6,226 nucleotides of DNA from an uncultured Ruminococcus sp. (GCA_946612185.1 CAMOEP010000149.1:1-6226), one strand, 5' to 3'. Shown: positions 1 to 5,495, numbered from the stretch's first letter. Numbers and translations: made by a program. Notes: generated by a model from the sequence alone, not told the origin.

Positions 1-12
1 TAGGAAGGGGGC

Positions 13-49
13 TTGGGGGATAACCCTTTTTCAAAAGGGTTTCCCCCAA
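13..49 (-). terminator. Hairpin downstream of glgB, probable transcription end
   Basis: A long near-perfect inverted repeat starts 45 bases beyond the glgB stop codon. TTGGGGG (13-19) pairs with CCCCCAA (43-49), and AACCCTTTT (22-30) pairs with AAAAGGGTT (33-41). An extra A-T pair joins the two blocks, T21 is bulged, and the loop is very small. The stem is about 17 bp and very stable. Neither strand has a clear run of T after the stem: the glgB-sense side continues GCCCCCTTCC. It is therefore not a textbook intrinsic terminator. It may end or protect the glgB messenger 3' end, or be a copy of a dispersed hairpin repeat. Confidence 0.6.
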
Positions 50-94
50 TAAAAGTAGCCGCAGCATGGAAGCAGGGACAGAGTTCACAGCGGG

Positions 95-1888
95 TCAGAT
101 GTGTGTGAGGAGGAAAAGTCTGCCGGAGTAGGGGGGGATGTCCATGTTCAGGTTGGCGGCGACCTTTTCAAACTTGGTTTCACCGTCGGGAGTAGTGCCG
201 CTGTATATCTGGTTATCGGAATCCAGCAGGAGTTCCACCTTATAGTCCTCACCGATAGTGACAGAATAATCAAACTGATACCAGTCGGAAAAGTTCAGCA
301 CAGCAAGTATATCGCCCTCGGCGCTTTTACGCCGGATTGCGTACACGCAGCGGTCGATGGAATCGCAGTCCTCCCAGCAGAAATTAGTAGGGTCGTAGTC
401 ATAATGGAGGGCAGTATATTTCAGGTATATCTGGTTAAGCTTCTTAACGTACTGGTGGAATGAATCGTGGAGGGGATACTTGAGCATATCCCAGTCCTGC
501 TGGCGTTTTTCGTCCCATTCACGGAGCTGACCGAACTCGTTGCCCATGAAGTTCAGCTTCTTGCCTGGGTGGGCGATCATATACATAGCCAGCGCCCTTG
601 CCTGCGGCCATTTTTCGTCGTACTGACCATTCATTTTCTGCACGATAGTAGCTTTTCCGTGAACTACCTCGTCGTGAGAGAGGGGGAGTATATATCGCTC
701 GTTATAGAAGTAGAGCATAGAGAACGTCAGCTTGTGGTAGTCACGGCTGCGGTACATAGGCGCACTCTGGAAATACTCCAAAGTATCATGCATCCAGCCC
801 AGATCCCATTTATAGTCGAAGCCAAGACCGCCGTCAAAGACGGGTGCAGCGACTTTCGGGTGAGAGGAGGAGTCCTCGGCGGCGAGGATAGCGGAGGGGT
901 GACGGGCTTTCAGACCGCAGTTCATATCCTTGAGGAACTGTATTGCGTAGCGGTTTTCGCCCAGGTACTCCCTGCCGTTCCAGTAGATAAGGTTGCGGAT
1001 AGCGTCCATTCGCAGACCGTCGAAGTGGTAGACGGAGAGCCAGTAATTTGCCGCAGATTGCAGGAACGAGCGGACTTCACCCTTTGAGTGCATGAAGTTG
1101 CGGCTGCCCCACTCGTTATAGGCGGCATCGTCGTCGGGGAACTCATACAGTCTTGTGCCGTCGTACTCAGTGAGGGCGTAGTGGTCAACGGCGAAGTGAA
1201 CCGGAACGAAGTCCATGATAACGCCGATACCGTTTTTGTGACACTTATCCACCAGTTCCATAAGCTGTTTAGGAGTGCCGTAACGGGAGGTAGGGGAGAA
1301 GAAACCGGTACACTGATATCCCCAGGATTCATCGCATGGGTGTTCGCTGAGGGGCATGAATTCGATATAGTTATAGCCGTATTCCTTGACGTAAGCGATA
1401 AGATCGTCGGCAATTTCCGAATAGGTATACCAGCCGTTTTCGTCCTCGTCGGAGACACGTTTCCACGAACCCAGGTGCATTTCATAAATATTCAGCGGCT
1501 TATCCCGGCAGTCGGAGCGCTGGGTGAGCCATTTATCGTCGTGAAAGCGGAAGCCCTTGATACTGCGGATAACTGAGCAAGTGCCGGGGCGGACTTCCAT
1601 ACCGTAGCCGTAGGGGTCACAGTGGTCGATGAAATTGCACTGTCGGTCGTAGATGCGGTACTTATAGCGCAGACCCTCCTTAGCGTCCTTGCAAAGAAGC
1701 TGGTAGAATCTGCCGTCAGCCGTTTTTTCCATAGGAATATCTTCCCAATCGCTGAAATCGCCTATCAGCGAAACTTTAGATGCGTTTGGGGCGTAGGTTC
1801 TGAACATAACGCCACCTTTCTGGATATGAGCGCCCAGGTACTCATAGGCATCGAAAGCCTCGCCCTTGTAAAAACCGTAAATATCCAT
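95..1888 (-). CDS. glgB: 1,4-alpha-glucan (glycogen) branching enzyme, GH13 family
   Basis: Cytosolic enzyme that cuts an alpha-1,4 glucan chain and re-attaches it by an alpha-1,6 bond, making the branches of glycogen. The 597-residue protein has a CBM48-like beta-sandwich at about 25-110 (GVMFRTYAPNA, GDFSDWE), then the (beta/alpha)8 GH13 domain from about 130 (NIYEMHLGSWKR). All four conserved regions are present: DFVPVHF at 226-232; GLRMDAI with nucleophile D295; AAEDSS with acid/base E338; LPLSHDEVVHGK with D406. GGLGFDYKWDLGWMHDTL and FMGNEFGQLREW also match the family closely. The C-terminal beta domain starts near 500. It lacks the extra N-terminal module of the roughly 730-residue E. 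coli enzyme, as in short-form branching enzymes. The start at 1888 is set by AAAGGAG seven bases upstream. The frame stays open 30 codons further, but that stretch contains the promoter. No other glycogen gene is in the window. Confidence 0.96.
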   Translation of the reverse strand: MDIYGFYKGEAFDAYEYLGAHIQKGGVMFRTYAPNASKVSLIGDFSDWEDIPMEKTADGRFYQLLCKDAKEGLRYKYRIYDRQCNFIDHCDPYGYGMEVRPGTCSVIRSIKGFRFHDDKWLTQRSDCRDKPLNIYEMHLGSWKRVSDEDENGWYTYSEIADDLIAYVKEYGYNYIEFMPLSEHPCDESWGYQCTGFFSPTSRYGTPKQLMELVDKCHKNGIGVIMDFVPVHFAVDHYALTEYDGTRLYEFPDDDAAYNEWGSRNFMHSKGEVRSFLQSAANYWLSVYHFDGLRMDAIRNLIYWNGREYLGENRYAIQFLKDMNCGLKARHPSAILAAEDSSSHPKVAAPVFDGGLGFDYKWDLGWMHDTLEYFQSAPMYRSRDYHKLTFSMLYFYNERYILPLSHDEVVHGKATIVQKMNGQYDEKWPQARALAMYMIAHPGKKLNFMGNEFGQLREWDEKRQQDWDMLKYPLHDSFHQYVKKLNQIYLKYTALHYDYDPTNFCWEDCDSIDRCVYAIRRKSAEGDILAVLNFSDWYQFDYSVTIGEDYKVELLLDSDNQIYSGTTPDGETKFEKVAANLNMDIPPYSGRLFLLTHI

Positions 1889-1895
1889 GAATAAA

Positions 1896-1902
1896 CTCCT
1901 TT
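1896..1902 (-). promoter_or_regulatory. glgB ribosome binding site (decides the start)
   Basis: AAAGGAG on the minus strand lies seven bases before the ATG at 1888. This selects the start giving MDIYGFYKG rather than the in-frame ATG at 1978, which would add 30 residues translated through the glgB and tetR promoter boxes. Confidence 0.85.
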
Positions 1903-1910
1903 GATGTCTA

Positions 1911-1939
1911 TTGACAATCGAAATGATTGCAGTTATAAT
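1911..1939 (+). promoter_or_regulatory. tetR promoter, consensus sigma-A type
   Basis: A perfect TTGACA (1911-1916), a 17-base spacer and a perfect TATAAT (1934-1939). Transcription should begin near 1946, leaving a leader of about 98 bases before the tetR start. The -35 box lies inside the 5' leader of glgB on the other strand, and the promoter faces the glgB promoter head-on. Confidence 0.85.
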
Positions 1940-1942
1940 AAT

Positions 1943-1971
1943 ATTATACGCAAAGGATAAGCCAAATTCAA
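1943..1971 (-). promoter_or_regulatory. glgB promoter, sigma-A type
   Basis: Read on the minus strand: TTGAAT (1971-1966), a 17-base spacer, TATAAT (1948-1943). The expected start is near 1936, giving a leader of roughly 48 bases to the glgB ATG. Its -10 box is three bases from the -10 box of the opposing tetR promoter, so the two RNA polymerase footprints overlap almost completely. Confidence 0.8.
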
Positions 1972-1995
1972 TAAGCATTTTTTAACTGTAGTCGA

Positions 1996-2028
1996 TTATG
2001 CGACGGTTCACGGCAAATTGTCGCACAA
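1996..2028. promoter_or_regulatory. Inverted repeat, candidate TetR operator
   Basis: TTATGCGAC (1996-2004) and GTCGCACAA (2020-2028) are inverted copies matching at eight of nine positions, with a 15-base spacer. The repeat lies in the tetR leader just upstream of its ribosome site and about 25 bases upstream of the glgB -35 box. TetR-family proteins usually bind palindromes near their own gene, so an autoregulatory operator is a reasonable inference. A messenger hairpin close to the ribosome site is the alternative. Confidence 0.4.
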
Positions 2029-2043
2029 TGGAGGAGGTTCAGC

Positions 2044-2601
2044 ATGGATAAAAGACCTGAAAAGACAAAGCGTGGGATAATCAACGCATTTCTGCTTCTG
2101 AGGGCGAAAAAGCCGCTGGAGAAGATAACAGTCAAGGAACTGGCGGAGCTTGCGGAGATAAACAAAGCGACGTTTTACCTGCACTATCATGACATATATG
2201 AACTTTCCGAGTCGCTCGAGCGTGATGTGGTGCAGAACTGTCTGTGGGGTATAGCCCACCCGGAGGAGATACTGCGTGATACAAGGCGGTTTATCCGGGA
2301 ACTGAGCGAGGCATTTGTGGCAAATGAGCAGCTTATAAAGATACTGTTTGAAGGCAGCCGGAGCAGCAGTTTCATATCGTTATTTGAGGAGGAACTGCGG
2401 AAGGTGATAAAGAGCGTGTACCCGGATTATCAGCCCACATTGGAGAGTCAGATGATGACATCGTACCTTATATACGGTGGGTATTATACATATTTCAAGT
2501 ATTGTGATACAGGCATCAAGCCGGTAATGGACATAATCGGCAGGCTGTCCGACGGAGTAGTCTCGAACTGCACAGACGACGAAATAATGCGTAATGCGTA
2601 A
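2044..2601 (+). CDS. TetR/AcrR-family transcriptional regulator
   Basis: A 185-residue one-domain regulator. Residues about 8-55 form the TetR N-terminal DNA-binding domain: a lysine/arginine-rich first helix, then ITVKELAELAEINKATFYLHYHDIYEL, whose turn-helix and KATFYLHYHD segment is highly typical. The remaining 130 residues are a helical ligand/dimer domain (FVANEQLIKILFEG, a tyrosine-rich LIYGGYYTYFKY near 142-153) resembling the DhaS-like TetR group. The ligand is unknown. The start is supported by GAGGAGG (2031-2037), six bases upstream, and by the consensus promoter at 1911-1939. The gene is divergent from glgB and shares its promoter region, so autoregulation and an effect on glgB are plausible but unproven. 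The last codons, giving M-R-N-A and the TAA stop, lie within a heptamer repeat array, so the native C-terminus was probably altered by the element that follows. Confidence 0.93.
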   Translation: MDKRPEKTKRGIINAFLLLRAKKPLEKITVKELAELAEINKATFYLHYHDIYELSESLERDVVQNCLWGIAHPEEILRDTRRFIRELSEAFVANEQLIKILFEGSRSSSFISLFEEELRKVIKSVYPDYQPTLESQMMTSYLIYGGYYTYFKYCDTGIKPVMDIIGRLSDGVVSNCTDDEIMRNA

Positions 2602-2631
2602 TGCGTAATTCGTAATGCGTAATGCGTAATT
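2587..2631 (+). repeat. Left heptamer array / inverted-repeat arm
   Basis: Six tandem copies of ATGCGTA (the fourth is ATTCGTA) followed by ATT. Each unit carries TAA and the period is 7, so consecutive TAA codons at 2592, 2599 and 2606 fall in frames 0, 1 and 2, and the cycle repeats at 2613, 2620 and 2627. Plus-strand translation entering here stops in any frame. tetR uses the TAA at 2599. Confidence 0.9.
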
Positions 2632-2679
2632 GCGCTCCGCTATTACTGCGCCGGAAGTTTACCGCCGCAATCCATATTT

Positions 2680-2733
2680 AAAAAGAAACCGTCCGGCTTA
2701 TGTCCATTTGAACAATAGCCGGACGGCTTTTTT
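2680..2733. terminator. Bidirectional rho-independent terminator
   Basis: CCGTCCGGCT (2689-2698) pairs perfectly with AGCCGGACGG (2717-2726) around an 18-base loop. On the plus strand the stem is followed by C and six T (2728-2733), which ends tetR. On the minus strand it is followed by TTTCTTTTT (complement of 2688-2680), which ends the regulator gene. One hairpin therefore serves both convergent genes, and it lies inside the inverted-repeat element. Confidence 0.9.
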
Positions 2734-2759
2734 AATCGGTCGCCGTAAGGCGACACCTT

Positions 2760-2792
2760 AATTACGCATTACGCATTACGAATTACGCATTA
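2760..2792 (-). repeat. Right heptamer array / inverted-repeat arm
   Basis: An exact reverse complement of 2599-2631, with four heptamer units against six in the left array. On the minus strand it presents TAA at 2792-2790, 2785-2783, 2778-2776, 2771-2769 and 2764-2762, which again covers all three frames. The hybrid regulator gene stops at 2785-2783. Confidence 0.9.
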
Positions 2793-4993
2793 ATTTTACG
2801 GTATTCCGAGGGGCTTACTCCCTCGTAGGTCTTGAACTGGCGGACAAAGTAGTTATAGGAGGAATAGCCGCACATTCTCGATATCTCAGTAATGGTGGTG
2901 TCAGTGCCGGAAAGCAGCTTTTTCGCCTTATTTATGCGGAATTCTATCATCTCCTCGATGATGCTCTTTCCAAAGTAGGACTTGTATATCTTTTGCAGAT
3001 AACTCTTGCTCAGGAACAGTTTCTCTGCGATATCGCTAATATTCCAGGAGTTTTCCGGGTTCTTCATTATCTGGCTTCGCAGCATACAAAGTTTCTCAAA
3101 CTGCGGACTTTCGCTGCTCTCGCTGTTTGAGTAGGAGTATACCCGGTTCACCACTGCCTTATGCATACACTCCGAAAGGCTCATACCTGCGGTCAGGTCT
3201 ATCTGGTAAACGCCGATAGTAAAATCAAAATCGCAGCCCTCTCTTTCCCGTGAGGAATCCTTTATCTTCCGGCAAAGCTGCTGATAAAGCGCCTCAGCAC
3301 TGTCGGGAACGAAGCTGACGATGCCAATGGAATTTGGACTCCATGCGCTTGAAAGTTCGCCGTGGATAAGGCAGTCTGTGAGCATTTTTGAAAAATCTGC
3401 TATCATTCGCCGGCACTTTTCCTCGCCGCTCTGGTAGTAGAGTTTTGAAATGCCGGAGAGGTGAATGACCATGCACTCAATATTCCGTGGACAACTGCTT
3501 TCAGCGATCCTGCGGGAGTACTCCATTTCCAGACCGCTTCTGCTGAGAAGTCCGGTAACGCTGTCGTAGGCGAGGGCGTGGCTTACGCTGTATATTTCAT
3601 GCCGGGACATTATTTTATAGCGTACTTGTTCCAGTGCCACGTTGACATAATTCACCCACTGAATGAACAGCGACGAGAAACTCATAGCCTCCTTGCCGAA
3701 GGAAATGCCGGTATATCCGAAGAAATTGCCGTTATAGTGCAGGGGGGAGATGTAGTACGCAACCGGGTAGCTGCGTTCCTCGTCGAAAATCGGCAGTAGC
3801 CTTGATGAGCTGAAATAATCCCCAGGGACAGGCAGCCTTTTTATAACGGACTTTCTCAGCACCATTTTCATCTGTTCGCCGGGTGAAAAGCTGAGGGGAG
3901 GTGCATCGCTGAAGGTATGCGACTCCACGAACCGGCGTGTCAGGCACAGGTTGAGGTTTTTCATCTTATAAATAAAGTAAGTATAGTGGTCAAGGCGGGC
4001 AGCAAAGTCGTTGAAGTTGTCCACATTAGTTATATCAAATAGCATATCGCTGTGGAGCATATTAGCCATAAGCCGCTGATTCACGTTGTCCTTGCGGCGC
4101 TTTGCGTGACTTTCGGGTGTGCATACCTTACAGCCGCAGCTTTCTCTCAGGCGCAGACCACCGCTTTCGTCGGGGACTTTATTGCATATCCTTCCGGTGA
4201 TTATTCTGTACAGCCGGCGGAATGACTCAGCGCCAAGCTGAAAGTTGGGACGCTGATAGCTGGTGATGGAAGGGATTGAAATTGTGCAGTTTTCGGTATT
4301 ATCGTAGCCAGTGACGGCGATATCCTCCGGTACTCTTATGCCGTTTGCGCACAGTTCGCTTATTAGTACAGAAGCGCTCACGTCATTGCCGCAAATGATA
4401 CCATCGGGCATTGGCAGTATCCCTGCAATTATCTTCTGGGCGAGGTTCACAGCAGCATCGTGCCAGAAATCGCCGTAGATGCACCAGTTTTTCTCGCAGT
4501 TTATGGAATGTTTCTTCAGCGAATTACGGAAGCCTTTCAGACGTTCCTCGGAGATATACAGATTTTTAGGCCCTGTCAGGCAGTACAGCTTTTTGCAGCC
4601 ATGAACGTCGATAAGGTGGTCGGTTATCTCCTCGAAAGCCTCGCTGTCGTCGATAGCGGCAGTCTCGAAGCTGCGGTGTCCGCCGGAATCTGTCATAAGC
4701 ACGGGTTTACCTGTGCGCATGAGGATATCCTCGATATACCTGCGTATCTCGCTGCCGAAGAAGGTATTCGGGGCGAAAATAAAGCCGTCGAAGCGCTCTG
4801 ATGCAAGAAGCTGGAAGATATACTTCTCCGCCTGTTTATGTTCAGTCCTTGTGTAGAAGTTGTGGAAAGGCGTAATAACAGCCACATCGCAGCCGCTTTT
4901 GAACGCCTGTGAGATAATGCCCCTGAGCAGTTCCTCCTGGAAGCTGACATTACATTCAGTGGCGACAACTCCGATAAGTTTACGTTGTTTCAT
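2783..4993 (-). CDS. Hybrid regulator: sugar-binding-type sensor, degenerate GGDEF-like domain, AraC-type DNA-binding domain
   Basis: A 736-residue, probably cytosolic transcription factor with no signal peptide or membrane segment. Residues 4-270 resemble the ligand domain of LacI/GalR proteins (Peripla_BP_3 type): LIGVVATECN, RFDGFIFAPNT, DGIICGNDVSA, VPEDIAVTGYDN. There is no LacI helix-turn-helix in front. LRESCGCKVC (282-291) ends this part, as in sensor proteins joined to GGDEF domains. Residues 300-460 are an unassigned linker or GAF-like region. Residues 475-625 resemble GGDEF: YDSVTGLLSRSGLE matches the D-x-LTGL-x-NR entry and FTIGVYQID the later strand, but WSPNSIGIVSF stands where GGDEF should be, so it should not make cyclic di-GMP. 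Residues 634-732 are a two-helix-turn-helix AraC domain (ISDIAEKLFLSKSYLQKIYK; ITEISRMCGYSSYNYFVRQF). The ATG at 4993 follows AAGGAG seven bases upstream. The last two residues and stop lie in the heptamer repeat. The ligand and targets are unknown. Confidence 0.9.
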   Translation of the reverse strand: MKQRKLIGVVATECNVSFQEELLRGIISQAFKSGCDVAVITPFHNFYTRTEHKQAEKYIFQLLASERFDGFIFAPNTFFGSEIRRYIEDILMRTGKPVLMTDSGGHRSFETAAIDDSEAFEEITDHLIDVHGCKKLYCLTGPKNLYISEERLKGFRNSLKKHSINCEKNWCIYGDFWHDAAVNLAQKIIAGILPMPDGIICGNDVSASVLISELCANGIRVPEDIAVTGYDNTENCTISIPSITSYQRPNFQLGAESFRRLYRIITGRICNKVPDESGGLRLRESCGCKVCTPESHAKRRKDNVNQRLMANMLHSDMLFDITNVDNFNDFAARLDHYTYFIYKMKNLNLCLTRRFVESHTFSDAPPLSFSPGEQMKMVLRKSVIKRLPVPGDYFSSSRLLPIFDEERSYPVAYYISPLHYNGNFFGYTGISFGKEAMSFSSLFIQWVNYVNVALEQVRYKIMSRHEIYSVSHALAYDSVTGLLSRSGLEMEYSRRIAESSCPRNIECMVIHLSGISKLYYQSGEEKCRRMIADFSKMLTDCLIHGELSSAWSPNSIGIVSFVPDSAEALYQQLCRKIKDSSREREGCDFDFTIGVYQIDLTAGMSLSECMHKAVVNRVYSYSNSESSESPQFEKLCMLRSQIMKNPENSWNISDIAEKLFLSKSYLQKIYKSYFGKSIIEEMIEFRINKAKKLLSGTDTTITEISRMCGYSSYNYFVRQFKTYEGVSPSEYRKINA

Positions 4994-5056
4994 ATGGAAA
5001 CTCCTTGTGCAGAAAAATGCACCGGAAAAAATAGTTTATTATATTTCATATGTAAT

Positions 5057-5085
5057 ATTGTATCATATTTTGCGGACGTATGCAA
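5057..5085 (-). promoter_or_regulatory. Promoter of the hybrid regulator gene
   Basis: On the minus strand: TTGCAT (5085-5080), a 17-base spacer, TACAAT (5062-5057), with TG one base before the -10 box, making it an extended -10. The expected start is near 5050, with a leader of about 57 bases. That leader contains a small GTGCA/TGCAC hairpin (5007-5022) immediately upstream of the AAGGAG site at 5001-5006. Confidence 0.65.
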
Positions 5086-5147
5086 GACTATTTTAAATAT
5101 TAAAAAGAAAAAATCAAATAATCTTTGAAATTGGATAGTATTATTCA

Positions 5148-5176
5148 TTGTAAAAGGTAGAATAATGTTGTATAAT
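5148..5176 (+). promoter_or_regulatory. Promoter of the intergenic small-RNA unit
   Basis: TTGTAA (5148-5153), a 17-base spacer and a perfect TATAAT (5171-5176). Transcription should begin near 5183. The flanking DNA upstream is AT-rich and could act as an UP element. No long reading frame follows before the terminator at 5356-5387. Confidence 0.75.
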
Positions 5177-5214
5177 AGCATTGTAAACAAAGACCGGAGG
5201 CGGAAAAGCCGGGA

Positions 5215-5283
5215 ATGTTTCACAGGGCAGGCAAGGGCAGCCTGCTTACCACTAAGCGTTTCACAGGATGCATTATAATATAA
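5215..5283 (+). CDS. Possible 22-codon small ORF inside the small-RNA unit
   Basis: ATG at 5215 opens 22 codons and ends at TAA 5281-5283. The peptide begins MFHRAGKGSLL and ends in three isoleucines. GGAGG (5196-5200) lies upstream, but the 14-base gap is longer than the 6-8 bases used by the other genes here. The peptide spans both GTTTCACAGG repeats, and its composition is unremarkable. It could be a leader or small peptide, or chance within a structured RNA. Confidence 0.15.
   Translation: MFHRAGKGSLLTTKRFTGCIII
5217..5267 (+). repeat. Pair of 10-bp direct repeats GTTTCACAGG
   Basis: Identical decamers at 5217-5226 and 5258-5267, offset by 41 bases, flank the GCAGGC/GCCTGC hairpin within the candidate RNA. 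They could be duplicated binding sites, or paired single-stranded segments presented on either side of a stem. Confidence 0.6.
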
Positions 5284-5355
5284 TTATCCGCAGAAAGTGT
5301 AGGCAGCTATCAGGCGGATGTAAACAAATGCTTTCCCTCAATTTATACCCTCCCT

Positions 5356-5387
5356 AAAAGCTCTCCATTAGGCACGGAGAGCTTTTT
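5356..5387 (+). terminator. Rho-independent terminator of the small-RNA unit
   Basis: AAAAGCTCTCC (5356-5366) pairs perfectly with GGAGAGCTTTT (5376-5386) around a nine-base loop, followed by a T run (5383-5387) and further pyrimidine-rich DNA (CCCTATCTTTTTCTC). It separates the upstream transcript from the promoter of the final gene. Confidence 0.9.
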
Positions 5388-5446
5388 CCCTATCTTTTTC
5401 TCAGTTTAATGCGGATAATTGGCAGTATATTCGGCTATATTGACTA

Positions 5447-5475
5447 TTGACAAAAATATTTCAAAGGTTTAAAAT
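5447..5475 (+). promoter_or_regulatory. Promoter of the 185-residue protein gene
   Basis: A perfect TTGACA (5447-5452), a 17-base spacer and TAAAAT (5470-5475). The expected start is near 5482, giving a leader of about 57 bases to the ATG at 5539. Confidence 0.8.
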
Positions 5476-5495
5476 AGTATATGTATGAATATACT
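5476..5495. promoter_or_regulatory. Palindrome over the transcription start, candidate operator
   Basis: AGTATA (5476-5481) and TATACT (5490-5495) are perfect inverted copies with an eight-base centre. They begin directly after the -10 box and cover the predicted start site, which is a typical repressor position. A T run follows (5495-5500), but a 6-bp AT-rich stem is too weak to be a convincing terminator. Confidence 0.4.

Larger units (their letters stand above)
2587..2792. mobile_element. Small inverted-repeat element (MITE-like) between convergent genes
   Basis: About 206 bp bounded by heptamer arrays in opposite orientation. The inner 33 bp of the left arm (2599-2631) is a perfect reverse complement of 2760-2792. 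The 128-bp core holds a bidirectional terminator (2680-2733) and a short hairpin, GTCGCC-GTAA-GGCGAC (2739-2754). There is no coding capacity. Perfect arms and a non-coding core fit a non-autonomous miniature transposable element or a dispersed intergenic repeat. I see no convincing target-site duplication, because the arms are themselves repetitive, so mobility is inferred. Confidence 0.5.
5183..5387 (+). ncRNA. Candidate small structured RNA, class unrecognised
   Basis: About 205 nt between a good promoter and a strong terminator, with no substantial ORF. Visible structure: hairpin GCAGGC (5228-5233) with GCCTGC (5241-5246, taken with the surrounding pairs); hairpin ATCCGC (5286-5291) with GCGGAT (5314-5319); and a possible long-range closing helix between GAGGcgGAAAaGC (5198-5210 region) and GCTTTCCCTC (5330-5339). 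Two direct repeats lie inside: GTTTCACAGG at 5217 and 5258, and GTAAACAAA at 5183 and 5320. I do not recognise a riboswitch, SRP RNA, tmRNA or RNase P signature. A 6S-like RNA is possible on size and closed-end folding only. The terminator lies about 95 bases before the next gene's promoter box ends, so it looks like an independent transcript rather than a leader. The 5' and 3' ends are inferred. Confidence 0.55.

Noticed and set aside
467..1576. Long plus-strand and alternative minus-strand frames across the glgB region
   Set aside because: They overlap the unmistakable GlgB coding frame, show no protein-family pattern and lack ribosome sites.
1889..1978. A 30-residue N-terminal extension of GlgB from an upstream in-frame ATG
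   Set aside because: It would be translated through the promoter boxes of both glgB and tetR and has no ribosome site. AAAGGAG sits correctly before the ATG at 1888.
2587..2631. CRISPR-like array
   Set aside because: The units are contiguous heptamers without spacers, so this is a simple tandem repeat forming one arm of an inverted pair.
2583..2796. Target-site duplication flanking the inverted-repeat element
   Set aside because: TAAT-like matches occur on both sides, but these are part of the heptamer itself, so no independent duplication can be claimed.
3461..4801. Plus-strand frames of about 112 residues across the hybrid regulator gene
   Set aside because: They are shadows of a frame with clear domain motifs throughout.
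5183..5355. Known riboswitch classes (TPP, SAM, cobalamin, FMN, cyclic di-GMP, purine)
   Set aside because: None of their signature loop sequences is present, and the transcript ends before the next gene's own promoter, which does not suit a leader switch.
5268..5357. 29-codon frame starting at the ATG at 5268 in the small-RNA unit
   Set aside because: The only purine-rich stretch before it touches the start codon, too close for a ribosome site, and the peptide looks like random composition.
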